Shown here in pieces: positions 48,853-61,478 of a stretch of DNA of 64,000 bases (positions are counted from its first letter, which is position 1; every line of letters starts with the position of its first letter). The stretch is from Sphaeroforma sirkka. Taxonomy: Eukaryota; Opisthokonta; Ichthyosporea; Ichthyophonida. Location: assembly GCA_001586965.3 (NCBI GenBank), contig LUCW03000482.1:1-64000 (forward strand), in the 5' to 3' direction. The notes beneath the pieces are model-generated. The model was not told the DNA's origin. It worked only from the letters and a program-made list of their open reading frames with translations, and did not search any database. Position numbers and translations under genes: made by a program.

Positions 48853-49958
48853 ATGCCTTCCGTAGTAAGTAAGAAGCGTTCCGGCGATGATGTCGAGTCC
48901 AAGAAGGCAAAGAAGGTCAAGTCCTCCAAGAAGGATGTAGAGGTTGTGGTTGCAAAGGATATCAAGAAGGCTAAGAAGGAGAAGAAGTCAAAGAAAGCGA
49001 AGAAGGAGCCCACTCCCCCACCCCCCTCATCTTCATCAGAGTCCGAATCGTCTGATTCCGAGTCCGAAGATGAGGAGATGGAGGAGGCCAAGGTAGAGAC
49101 TAAGGAGGCTGAGGGCAGCAGCTCAGACAGTGAGTCCGAGGCTGAGGAAGAAACAAAGGCAGAGGTAGCTAAGGAAGATTCTTCTGACAGTGATTCGTCG
49201 TCTGATGAGGAAGAAGAGACCAAGGAAGATGCCAAGGTTGAGGCGGCAAAGGACAGTTCTGATTCTGAATCAGGCAGTGACTCTGATTCATCGGATGATG
49301 AGGAAGAGACCAAGGAAGAGGAGACTAAGAAGGAAGAAAACAAGGATGAGGATGATGGTGGTATGAAAATCCACACCAAGCCCAAGAAGGCTGAACAGGC
49401 CGAGGCCGGTGAGGCTGGTGACAAGAACATTAACTGCCGCGACTGTCAAGAGGACTTTGTCTTCTCTGCTGGCGAGCAGGAGTTCTTCTTGTCCAAGGGT
49501 TGGGAGGTATGTTCAAATTGTTCGTTGTGTGTTTGTGCTCGTTGTTATGCCGTGTTCTTTATGGTACTGTCGTTTGACCCGGTTTAAAGACGCATGCGAC
49601 AATTACGATTAGTTTAGTAAAACTATAGAGCATATCCTCACATGCTCGAAACCTTTATATTTCGTTGTAGAACGAGCCCGTGCGTTGCAAACCTTGCAAG
49701 GCCGCTAAGAAGGAGCGTTTCGGTGAGGGAGCTGGTACCGGTGGTCGTGGTGGTCGTGGTGGTCGTGGTGGTCAACGTGGTGGTCGTGGTGGCCGCGGCG
49801 GTGCCCAGAGCAATGACAGAGGTTGTTACAACTGTGGAGGCAGCGGACACATGTCATACGACTGTTCAGAGCCCAAGAAGGAGAGACCCCAGGGTGTATG
49901 CTATAAGTTCCAAAGGGGAGAGTGCACGTTTGATAACTGCAAGTTCAAGCACGAATAA
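48853..49958 (+). CDS. Zinc-ribbon / RGG / CCHC / CCCH nucleic-acid-binding protein
   Basis: Two exons, 48853-49506 and 49671-49958, joined in phase 0, giving 313 residues. Residues 1-55 are Lys-rich and look like a nuclear or nucleolar signal. Residues ~55-185 are alternating Ser/Asp/Glu blocks typical of casein-kinase-2-phosphorylated nucleolar proteins (Nopp140/nucleolin style). A zinc ribbon of the zf-trcl type spans the intron at ~194-228 (INCRDC ... GEQEFF ... KGWE, then RCKPC). An RGG box lies at ~240-262, a CCHC knuckle (CYNCGGSGHMSYDC) at 270-283, and a CCCH finger (C-x7-C-x5-C-x3-H) at 295-312, ending right after it. RNA binding in the nucleus or nucleolus is likely; no enzymatic motif. 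It diverges from the Gln-rich gene to its left. Confidence 0.9.
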
Positions 49959-52100
49959 TTCACGTGTCCTTGGATAATATAAACTGTGTACGGTGACGTT
50001 GTCGTACGCAGATATAAGAGCTTAGAAATTGTATATATAATGAAGAAATTCAAAAAATATTAAAATAGAGGGATCTCCATACTTTTAATGTATAGCTTGT
50101 TGTATGAACAGTTGTATCATGGATCGAGTTATGATATTATAAGATGTTGTGTGTGTGATTTGTAATTTTGCGGTATGTTGATGGTGTTGTACGCTATAGG
50201 ATTTTAGTTATCAGATGGTCGTAGTAAAGCTACGCGACTTTGTTCTTGGTAGTACGAGTCATCAGATATCACTGTCCCCATACATTATGATGATTGATGC
50301 GCACAACACTTGTGATGATGATTGATGTGTATAAAACTGTGATCATGATTGATGTGCACAATTGCGTTTTTGAGCTCGAGTGTGACTGAATACTGTATGT
50401 ATTGCTCACGTATGTCAAATTACAAGTCCGCATTGAACATGTAATGCGTGTTGATCTTCTGGTCGAAATTTATATGTCTGCATAAAACTGGTGGGCAAGA
50501 ATGGCTAGTTCTGTTTCGAATACAGTGGTACCAAGTCGTGTGTATTTCATGCATGCATATATATATATATATATATATTGTAACCAGTAAGGCAAAGCTT
50601 TGAGTAAGTGCTACCGATATATACGAGTAAGTGCTACCGAAATATACAAGTGAGTACTACCGATATATACGAGAAAGTGCTACGATACATAGTTTGAATT
50701 GATAGCGCGGTATATAGTTTGAATTGATTGCGTTATGCTTGATGCGCATGGATTGACAACTACAGATTGATATCTAGTACCAATAAGTTGAGCCGTACTT
50801 GTCCCAACTGTATTCATCAGGTGTACGGAATGTTGAAGTGCAGTTGCCTGAGGTCAGCGTCGGCTGGGTCAGAGAATGTTTAGGAGATAAAATCCTATCA
50901 GCAGTGCTGCAGTATACTGTATCCAGTGAAGTGTATCGATGATCGATGAATGTGTACCGGTAGACTTGGGCGACCGATTGGTGCGCCGTTGATGCGCATC
51001 TCTATTAGTTGCATATCCGTATGCCGTAGCATACATAGGAAAGTGTCTTATGATCGTAATACCAGCTTTAGCATGCATAAAGAAGGTCATGGTTAAACGG
51101 CGAGCTTCCACACAGCTACGTTTAGAGTGTAGAATAGTTGGAGCAACAGTACCATGCTGGTCGCTTACCAGTATATATAACCACTCAGAAACAATGTACA
51201 TGATGTATGTGTTCCCGATAGACTTGCTAGGCAGACGAACACACGTATAAAGCTGCAGATGAGTAGCTCTGCATATAGCCTTGCACAATAGCATCACATC
51301 CATTTGTTGTACGTGCCCGGTTGACTTTTTTTGGTCTACCTCCCAAGGTCAGCGCACAATCCTGTCTGAATCATAGTGTCTGCAACCAGTACAACCACAA
51401 TGAGCTCTTGCCAAGCTGTAGAGGACTTTACTTGCGAGTGTTTTTTAAAGCGTAATAGTACTTGTGGGTCCCAGAACAGGGTGCAATACCATATAGCTGA
51501 TTCAACAGAGAGTGGGCGATTGCTCGTCTCCTTTTCTCATCAGTATCAACCCGTCTCTACAATTCTTACGAGTACGTTTACACACACTCCACACCTGCAA
51601 ATAAATATAGGCGTAACTTACACCTGCAGATACATGGAGAAGCATGTATGTGTACAGCGAGTTGTCTCCGCCATAGTATAGAGTACAATACTCTCAACAA
51701 AAGATATCTAACTTTATATATGTTGCCATTTATGTTCTATTGAATTATTGGACAAAACCGATATGCTTATGTATGGACTTTCTCTAATTTAAGCGATGGG
51801 ACTGCGGATAGAGACACGCTTATCCCAGTCACAGGTGTATTTGCCTGCCCATTTCGTGTATCTTCATCTCTGCATGCGTACCGTATGGTAACTCACCGTA
51901 AACTATAAGCAAATACATTATATACATCAAGGTGCCTGTTGAACATCGACTACAGCCGAATTTAGCACTTTCTTTCGGAATCTCATGCGCCTCATATTTT
52001 TTCTAAGGCCATATGTGTGTGAACAGAGCGCTTGTGGGACTGTTTACAGCAGCTGCATAATTGTTAAATCGCTGGGGTTGCCTGCCTGAATACCCAATAG
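49959..52100. other. Intergenic region after the zinc protein gene
   Basis: The 3' UTR of the zinc protein must lie at the left end. The rest has no convincing gene. An (AT)n run sits at 50556-50578 and four copies of a ~26-bp unit (gagtaagtgctaccgatatatac) at about 50601-50685. The frames at 50869-51303 (-) and 51376-51681 (+) show no recognisable protein character. Confidence 0.5.
50600..50690. repeat. ~26-bp tandem repeat, about four copies
   Basis: The units read gagtaagtgctaccgatatatac with small changes. Confidence 0.8.
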
Positions 52101-55100
52101 GAAGTACAAAAGAATATGTGAACAATAAGCAACGAATGCATACTAGGAAGCAATAAAGAACGTGTGAACAATAAGCAACCAGAGCATACTAGGACGTACC
52201 AAAGAATGTGTGAACAAGCAACGAGTGCATACTAGGAAGTACCAAAGAATGAGTGAACAACAAGCAACGAGTGCATACTAGGAAGTACCAAAGAATGTGT
52301 AAACAAGCAACGAGTGTATACTAGGAAGTACCAAGGAATGTGTGAACAATAAGCAACGAGTGCATACTAGGAAGTACCAAAGAATGTGTAAACAAGCAAC
52401 GAGTGCATACTAGGAAGTAGCAATGAATGTGTGAACAATAAGCAATGAGTGCATACTAGGAAGTACCAAAGAAGAACAATAAGCAACCAGAGCATACTAG
52501 GACGTACCAAAGAATGTGTGAACAAGCAACGAGTGCATACTAGGAAGTACCAAAGAATGAGTGAACAACAAGCAACGAGTGCATAATAGGAAGTACAAAA
52601 GAATATGTGAGCAATAAGCAACCAGAGCATACTAGGACGTACCAAAGAATGTGTGAACAAGCAACGAGTGCATACTAGGAAGTACCAAAGAATGAGTGAA
52701 CAACAAGCAACGAGTGCATACTAGGAAGTACCAAAGAATGTGTGAACAATAAGCAATGAGTGCATACTAGGAAGTACTAAAGAATTTGTGAACAACAAGC
52801 AACGAGTGCATATTAGGAAGTACCAAAGAATGTGTGAACGACAAGCAACGAGTGCATACTAGGAAGTACCAAAGAATGTGTGAACAATAAGCAACGCGTG
52901 TATACTAGGAAAGCACCCAAGGAATGTGTGAACAATAAGCAACGAGTGCATACTAGGAAGTACCAAAGAATGTGTAAACAAGCAACGAGTGTATACTAGG
53001 AAGTACCAAGGAATGTGTGAACAATAAGCAACGAGTGCATACTAGGAAGTACCAAAGAATGTGTAAACAAGCAACGAGTGCATACTAGGAAGTAGCAATG
53101 AATGTGTGAACAATAAGCAATGAGTGCATACTAGGAAGTACCAAAGAAGAACAATAAGCAATGAGTGTATACTAGGAAGTATCAAAGAATGTGTGAACAA
53201 AAAGCAACGAGTGCATACTAGGAAATACTAATGAATGTGTGAACATTAAGCAACGAGTGCATATTAGGAAGTACCAAAGAATGTGTGAACGACAAGCAAC
53301 GAGTGCATACTAGGAAGTACCAAAGAATGTGTGAACAATAAGCAATGAGTGCATACTAGGAAGTACTAAAAGAATTTGTGAAAAACAAGCAACGAGTGCA
53401 TATTAGGAAGTACCAAAGAATGTGTGAACGACAAGCAACGAGTGCATACTAGGAAGTACCAAAGAATGTGTGAACAATAAGCAACGCGTGTATACTAGGA
53501 AGTACCAAGGAATGTGTGAACAATAAGCAACGAGTGCATACTAGGAAGTACCAAAGAATGTGTAAACAAGCAACGAGTGTATACTAGGAAGTACCAAGGA
53601 ATGTGTGAACAATAAGCAACGAGTGCATACTAGGAAGTACCAAAGAATGTGTAAACAAGCAACGAGTGCATACTAGGAAGTAGCAAGCAATGAATGTGTG
53701 AACAATAAGCAATGAGTGCATACTAGGAAGTACCAAAGAAGAACAATAAGCAATGAGTGTATACTAGGAAGTATCAAAGAATGTGTGAACAAAAAAGCAA
53801 CGAGTGCATACTAGGAAATACTAATGAATGTGTGAACATTAAGCAACGAGTGCATACTAGGAAGTACCAAAGAATGTGTGAACAATAAGCAATGAGTGCA
53901 TACTAGGAAGTACCAAAGAATGTGTGAACAAGCAACGAGTGCATACTAGGAAGTACCAAAGAATGAGTGAACAACAAGCAACGAGTGCATACTAGGAAGT
54001 ACCAAAGAATGAGTGAACAACAAGCAACGAGTGCATACTAGGAAGTACCAAAGAATGTGTGAACAATAAGCAATGAGTGCATACTAGGAAGTACCAAAGA
54101 ATTTGTGAACAACAAGCAACGAGTGCATATTAGGAAGTACCAAAGAATGTGTGAACGACAAAGCAACGAGTGCATACTAGGAAGTACCAAAGAATGTGTG
54201 GAACAATAAGCAACGAGTGCATGCTAGGGAGTACCAAAGAATGAGTGAACAACAAGCAACGAGTGCATACTAGGAAGTACCAAAGAATGTGTGAACAATA
54301 AGCAATGAGTGCATACTAGGAAGTACCAAAGAATTTGTGAACAACAAGCAACGAGTGCATATTAGGAAGTACCAAAGAATGTGTGAACGACAAGCAACGA
54401 GTGCATACTAGGAAGTACCAAAGAATGTGTGAACAATAAGCAACGAGTGCATACTAGGAAGTACCAAGGAATGTGTGAACAATAAGCAACGAGTGCATAC
54501 TAGGAAGTACCAAAGAATTTGTGAACAACAAGCAACGAGTGCATATTAGGAAGTACCAAAGAATGTGTGAACAACAAGCAACGAGTGCATATTAGGAAGT
54601 ACCAAAGAATGTGTGAACGACAAGCAACGAGTGCATACTAGGAAGTACCAAAGAATGTGTGAACAATAAGCAACGAGTGCATACTAGGAAGTACCAAAGA
54701 ATGTGTGGAACAATAAGCAACGAGTGCATGCTAGGGAGTACCAAGGAATGTGTGAACAATAAGCAACGAGTGCATACTAAGAAATACTAATGAATGTGTG
54801 AACATTAAGCAACGAGTGCATACTAGGAAGTACCAAAGAATGTGTGAACAACAAGCAATGAGTGCATACTAGGAAGTACCAAAGAATGTGTGAACAAGCA
54901 ACGAGTGCATACTAGGAAGTACCAAAGAATTTGTGAACAACAAGCAACGAGTGCATATTAGGAAGTACCAAAGAATGTGTGAACGACAAGCAAACGAGTG
55001 CATACTAGGAAGTACCAAAGAATGTGTGAACAATAAGCAACGCGTGTATACTAGGAAGTACCAAGGAATGTGTGAACAATAAGCAACGAGTGCATACTAG

Positions 55101-56207
55101 GAAGTACCAAAGAATGTGTAAACAAGCAACGAGTGCATACTAGGAAGTAGCAATGAATGTGTGAACAATAAGCATTGAGTGCATACTAGGAAGTACCAAA
55201 GAAGAACAATGAGCAATGAGTGTATACTAGGAAGTATCAAAGAATGTGTGAACAAAAAGCAACGAGTGCATACTAGGAAATACTAATGAATATGTGAACA
55301 TTAAGCAACGAGTGCATACTAGGAAGTACCAAAGAATTTGTGAACAATAAGAAACGAGTGCATACTAGGAAGTACCAAAGAATGTGTGAACAACAAGCAG
55401 CGAGTGCATGCTAGGGAGTACCAAAGAATGTGTGAACAATAAGCAACTAGTGAATACTAGGAAATACCAAGGAATGTGTGAACAACAAGCAACAAGTGCA
55501 TACTAGGATATACCAAAGAATGTGTGTTCAACAAGCAACGAGTGCATACTAGGAAGTATCATACAATGTGTGAACAATAAGCAACGAGTGCATACTAGGA
55601 AGTACTAAAAAATGTGTGTTCAACAAGCAACGAGTGCATACTAGGAAGTACCAAAGAATGTGTGAACAACAAGCAATGAGTGCACACTAGGAAATACCAA
55701 AGAATGTGTGAACAACAAGCAACGAGTGCATACTAGGAAGTATCATACAATGTGTGTTCAACAAGCAACGAATGCATACTAGGAAGTATCATACAATGTG
55801 TGTTCAACAAGCAACGAGTGCATACTAGGAAGTACTAAAAAATGTGTGTTCAACAAGCAACGAGTGCATACTAGGAAGTACCAAAGAATGTGTGAACAAC
55901 AAGCAACGAGTGCATACTAGGAAGTACCAAAGAATGTGTGAACAATAAGCAATGAGTGCACACTAGGAAATACCAAAGAATGTGTGAACAATAAGCAATG
56001 AGTGCACACTAGGAAATACCAAAGAATGTGTGAACAACAAGCAACAAGTGCATACAAGGAAATACCAAAGAATGTGTGAACAACACGCAACGAGTGCATA
56101 CTAGGAAGTATCATACAATGTGTGTTCAACAAGCAACGAGTGCATCCTAGGAAGTACCAAAAAATGTGTGAACAATAAGCGACGAGTGCATACTAGGAAG
56201 TACCAAA
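52100..56207. repeat. 46-bp minisatellite, about 90 copies, with higher-order structure
   Basis: The basic unit is aataagcaacgagtgcatac then taggaagtaccaaagaatgtgtgaac, 46 bp, with a ~42-bp variant lacking the aata of aataagc and variants with aaaagc, tgttcaac or acgtacc. Groups of several distinctive units recur in the same order (52293-52492, 52973-53161, 53558-53750), which is higher-order repetition. It lies between the ends of the zinc protein and FHIP genes. No unique spacers separate units. Confidence 0.97.
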
Positions 56208-56395
56208 AAATGCATATCCCCAGTGATAGGCTACTGATGGCACTTCTAAAACCAGACCACAAGCCAGTTACTTCATCAAATAAACTGAATTATGTATGGA
56301 CTACAAGTAAGGAGTACATTTTCCCAGTGATAGGCTACTGATGGCGCTTCTAGAATCACACCACAGCCCAGCTACATACTAAAATAAACAATTCA
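56207..56395. repeat. ~110-bp degenerate tandem duplication
   Basis: The block ccagtgataggctactgatggc-cttcta-aa-c--accaca-gcc occurs at about 56219-56275 and 56319-56375, just right of the big minisatellite and past the 3' end of the FHIP coding region. Confidence 0.8.
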
Positions 56396-56617
56396 TTCCA
56401 GCCCCAGAGAGCACGTGTGGTGCAGAGGGAGCCGATGCACCGGCCAGCAACAGTCAACAGCGTACAAGTGTACGGAGGGGTTCCATTTACATTTTGGATT
56501 CATTTAGATTCTTGATTCACTTATATATTGGATTCATTTATATTTTTGACTCATTTATATTCTGGATTCATTTATATTTTGTTTCTAACTTTATGTACAA
56601 GTTGTAGATGGATGGGC

Positions 56618-58290
56618 CTACACAGAGGATTCATTGCTGACCATACAGCAGGAGGCAATCTCCTTCACAAACTCGTCTAATAGGATGGTCGCCTGCAGTG
56701 TTTGAAGGTTACAATTGCATAAGCATGGGCTAATTCTGCTGAGATACAAGCATCCGGCCAATATTACAAGATAGGTGTTTAGTAGAGGGTTACAAACACT
56801 CTAAAGCCTGCGCGGGATTGAAAGGAAGTCTGTGGTAAAGTACCAGCACGCCCACACACTTCCTCAACAGCACGAGAGAAAGAGACCACCTACCTGCACT
56901 TCATTGGCGTACTCCCATAACTCCGGATCGTCTTCCTCGCTGTGTGTACAGTGGTGCTTAGTGGTTATAACTATGTGGTAGACTCAGTAAAATACGCACA
57001 AAGTGCGACCATGTCATGAAATGCTTTCCCAAGTGCGATTCAGCTGTTTTGGACATATCAAAGGAGGCCATCTCCCTTTAATGCGCATATGTGTGCATAG
57101 GTATAAGCAGGCCCATGAAACGACTGAACTACACGCACGGAATGTCATGCAGCAGATGGTAAGATCCTCACGTCATCGATGACAGCGTCAATACACAGTA
57201 TCATACACAAGTCTCGTTTAAAATAATGCGTATCTACGGATTAATATAAACCAGCGCACTGTGCACGAGGGTCTCTATTCAGGCAGATAGAAAGGACATC
57301 AAATGAGTGCATCTCCACACTATCTTCCATCGTTCTACAGAGTAGACACACAGACACTACGTCAGCAAACACTTCAGAAACCTACCGTAGCATGCCCTTC
57401 TCACTTAGAGCCAGTTTTGCTCTGGTGACCAGCACTTGAAAATTATCTATGGCCCCAGCACGACGGGAAAGCTCGGCAACCACCTGTCAAGTGCAGAGTC
57501 GAATGGTTCAGGTTCAAGGCTCTCTCGCTAAACACTGTGTAAGGCGATACTCATTCAATCGAACGAAAACGCACGGGGTGATGCAGTGGGCAAGAAACAT
57601 ATGCGCGTACAGGTTCAGGGTGTGGATCACTGACTCCGTGTCTGAACGGGTGCACAACTAAAACACGTCAAATTACTGGTATGGCTGGATGGTCCTAGTA
57701 GCCACTGCGTTCGCACACGCATACTACTACAGATACACACAGCCACACTGACGACCCACTTACAATCTCTATACTACTACAGATATACACAGCCACACTG
57801 ACGACCCACTTACAATCTCCAAACTATTACAGATATACACAGCCACACTGACGACCCACTTACAATCTCTAGCGAGCAATATAGTGTGAGCACCGACGGC
57901 GGCACCTCGCACTTGGGACTCAGCAGGAACATTCGTAACTGCTCGTTGGGGAAAGTGGCCAAATGACTGAGCAATGCAGAGACCCTAAGCATCTCGCCGT
58001 ACGGCTCATCTAGCATGCGCTGCATTTTCTGCAATAACATACGCAGGAAATCGCCCTCGTAGAACTCCACCACGTCCTGGGAAGGGGTGAGATTCGAGAG
58101 TTGACGAGTCGTGTCGATCGATTTGGACTGTGAGACGGCGGGTCTTAGTTATTGCGGCAAATGCTACATGGGTGCGAAAGAGACCTAACAACCCTGCACA
58201 AGCTCCGAATAATTGCGAGATGTCGCGCATATATATATTTATATATATATACGTGTACACATACACACGCAAACACACACACGCAAACAC

Positions 58291-58321
<31 letters not shown>

Positions 58322-58655
58322 AACACACACACACACACACACATATACATATATATATATAGTATCTGACGAATGCAACGAAAACTCATTAAAACGACAC
58401 TTTTGACATATTTGCATCTAGGTATTGAACCTGTGCAGAACGTCTTGAGATTGTCAGAGCGAGTGAAATTCTTGCATCATAATATATCAAATGTTCTTTA
58501 ATACATTTCATACCTGACCCAATCCACCGGCAGAACCGCTCCACTTGGCTTTCGCTGCAGCACAGTCAGCTGCCTGTTGGAAATTAAACAAATGTGTAAT
58601 TAATTTAGGAATAGATGCAGACAAGCAATATTTAAAAATAGAAAGCGATACCACG

Positions 58656-58694
<39 letters not shown>

Positions 58695-60473
58695 CCGTTG
58701 AGGAACAGAAAAGAGAATTTAGAACGCCGGACGGATTCAATGATTAATCGCATTCCAAATAATGTATCATCAATATAGACCTACACAACCTCATTGATTT
58801 GAAAATACGTGTTTCAGTGTCTCGAGGTAGTAGTTGTAGTGGTCACTGGTAATTCACTACATATAGCAAATGCGTGCCAGATAGAATAGCGTTTGCAGCT
58901 GCAACATACGTGTTCTGTGCCTCGAGGTAGTAGTTGTAGTGGTCACTGGTAATTCACTACATATAGCAAATGCGTGCCAGATAGAATAGTGTTTGCAGCT
59001 GCAACATACGTGTTTCTGTGCCTCGAGGTAGTAGTTGTAGTGGTCACTTGTAATTCATTACATATAGCAAATGCGTGCCAGATAGAATAGCGTTTGTAGC
59101 TGCAGTATACGTGTTTCTGAGTCTCGAGGTAGTAGTTGCAGTGGTCACTGGTAATTCATTACATATAGCAAATGCGTGCCAGTTGGGATAACGTTTGCAG
59201 CTACTACATACGTGTTTCTGTGCCTCAAGGTAGTAGTTGTGGTAATCATCTTCCTCGTCCTCGCTCTTGAGTGGTCTGAGTTCGCTGGGCACGAGTTGGG
59301 TCCACCTACGGACATCCATAAAAACATTACACTTGCTATCGGTCAGCCGAGGTGACAAAGCCAATGCCTATCTGGGGAATATGCTCAGTACAGGAGCCAG
59401 CATTCCACGGGCATGTACAATAGCAGACACAATCTCAACTCAACCATACCGAATTAATATTCTAAACTTAGCCATACCGAAGATTTGTGGCGCTGTGCAC
59501 TGGCGACAGACACGCACGCATGTGGTCACTGGCTGGGGATGACTAGATAACGCTGACCTAACTATTCTAAGGGACCTACAGTTCTATTATATCCCAGGCT
59601 GCGATGAAAACACACACATGGTCATTGGTTGAGGATGACTTGATAACGCTGACCTAACTATTCTAACGCACCTACAGTTCTACTTTATTCCAGGCTGCGA
59701 TGATCACACACACATGGTCACTGGTTGGGAAACCCCGACTGCAACCGTCACCGCCCATATCACGCCACTCCATTGAGGAACACACGTACACCTTAATTTG
59801 ACACACATACAAATACCCTCTGACCAACTATTCTAAGACACATACAGTTCTACTTTATCCCAGGCCGCGATGATGCCTGGGCTATTGGCTTGCGCAAAGG
59901 TGCCGTCTGGGAAATTGCGCAGCACCAGGTTGCCGTAGGTGTGAGGGGTGAACCTCTGCAGCAAGACTTCGAAGATTTGGAGCGTAGCACTGGTTAACTG
60001 TGGTATGGGAGTAGGGTGAGGAAGGTGATTCAATAGCAGTAGTAATTCATTAGTAATAGTAGTTCAATAGCAGTGATAACTCATTAGTAATAGTAGTTCA
60101 ATAGCAGTAGTAGTTCATTAGTAGTGGTAATTTATTAGTATTAGTAAGTATTTCGATCCACTGCCGAACTAGACACACGAGCATATCGCGCAGGCTTGAC
60201 TAAAACTACACTATGTACTCTCCTGGTGCAAATAACGATCTGGATAGCACACGTCTTGCCTTTTCAAAGACTACCTGGGAGTCAGTTGTAATTACAATTG
60301 CACAATTGACACTCTGTACTCTGTATGCATGGTACATACAATACTTCCTTACTCACACCGGATTCAGGGGGAAGTATGGTAAATGTCATACAAAATACAA
60401 CCAAACAAAAGCATATATATATATATATATACATACAACATACATAGATACATACATAGATACATACATAGAT

Positions 60474-60542
<69 letters not shown>

Positions 60543-61335
60543 GTCTGGAGAGGACTAGTGATATATAAAGGTGCATATACACAACATAATATGATACAAA
60601 CTTTATACAATCTTCATTTACCTTTGGCGATAAACCCTCGCATCGATTTAGCAAAACTTTCCTGAGCGGGATTGCTTCGTCGTCGTCCTCGGAATTTCTC
60701 TTTACTTCGGGTGTTACCATACTATTTCCCTATATGCAGCGCGAGGAACGAGCAAGTGAGTGTTTGTCCGGTTGATTAGTGAGCGTATGTACGATTGATC
60801 TCGTAACGACTTTAGCCTTGATCATGAGCCAGAATAAATAACCAAACACTCGGCGGGTCTTTCGATACTAAAAGGCTTTTGTTACACTTCTGAGTAGACC
60901 GAAACCCAGCAGAAAGTTTAAGCGTTGCTTTGTGGCAGAGAATCAGTTCAGACGGTACCGACTAAGGCACTCAACGTACCAAGAGAAACTTGGACGCGGC
61001 CTCTACAGCCTTTTGTGATTTGATCAGAGATAGCCAGTATATTAAGTACCTGCTGTCCGCGTTAGCCTTGACTTCATTCCTGTGTAGAATCAAGCGATAA
61101 GAGACTCGTTCATAACAACTTTGGAGCAGATCTGTGGTGATTTTTACCTTTGAGTGAGATGTTTGTCCTACATAGCAGCGGTGGCCATACAATAACAGCC
61201 CTTTCTACATGCTAAAAGTAAATCGGAGTGGATACGTTTCTCGAGATAAAAGATTAGCGTATCTCTCACTAGTTTTGAAAACTGGTAACGCATCCGCGAT
61301 CAAGTAAGGACAAAGATACCACGTTAGAACGGAAA

Positions 61336-61368
<33 letters not shown>

Positions 61369-61438
61369 TTACATGTTTATATATATCAATTTTCGTTTAA
61401 GAATAAATACATACACACATATCCTTACGTATCCATAC

Positions 61439-61478
<40 letters not shown>

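Noticed and set aside
52100-56207. CRISPR-like regular repeat array
   Set aside because: Units are contiguous 46-bp minisatellite copies without unique spacers, in a eukaryotic intergenic region.
52100-56207. Centromeric satellite bound by the nearby CENP-B-like protein
   Set aside because: The unit has no CENP-B box, the array is only 4 kb, and adjacency of a DNA-binding gene to a repeat is not evidence.
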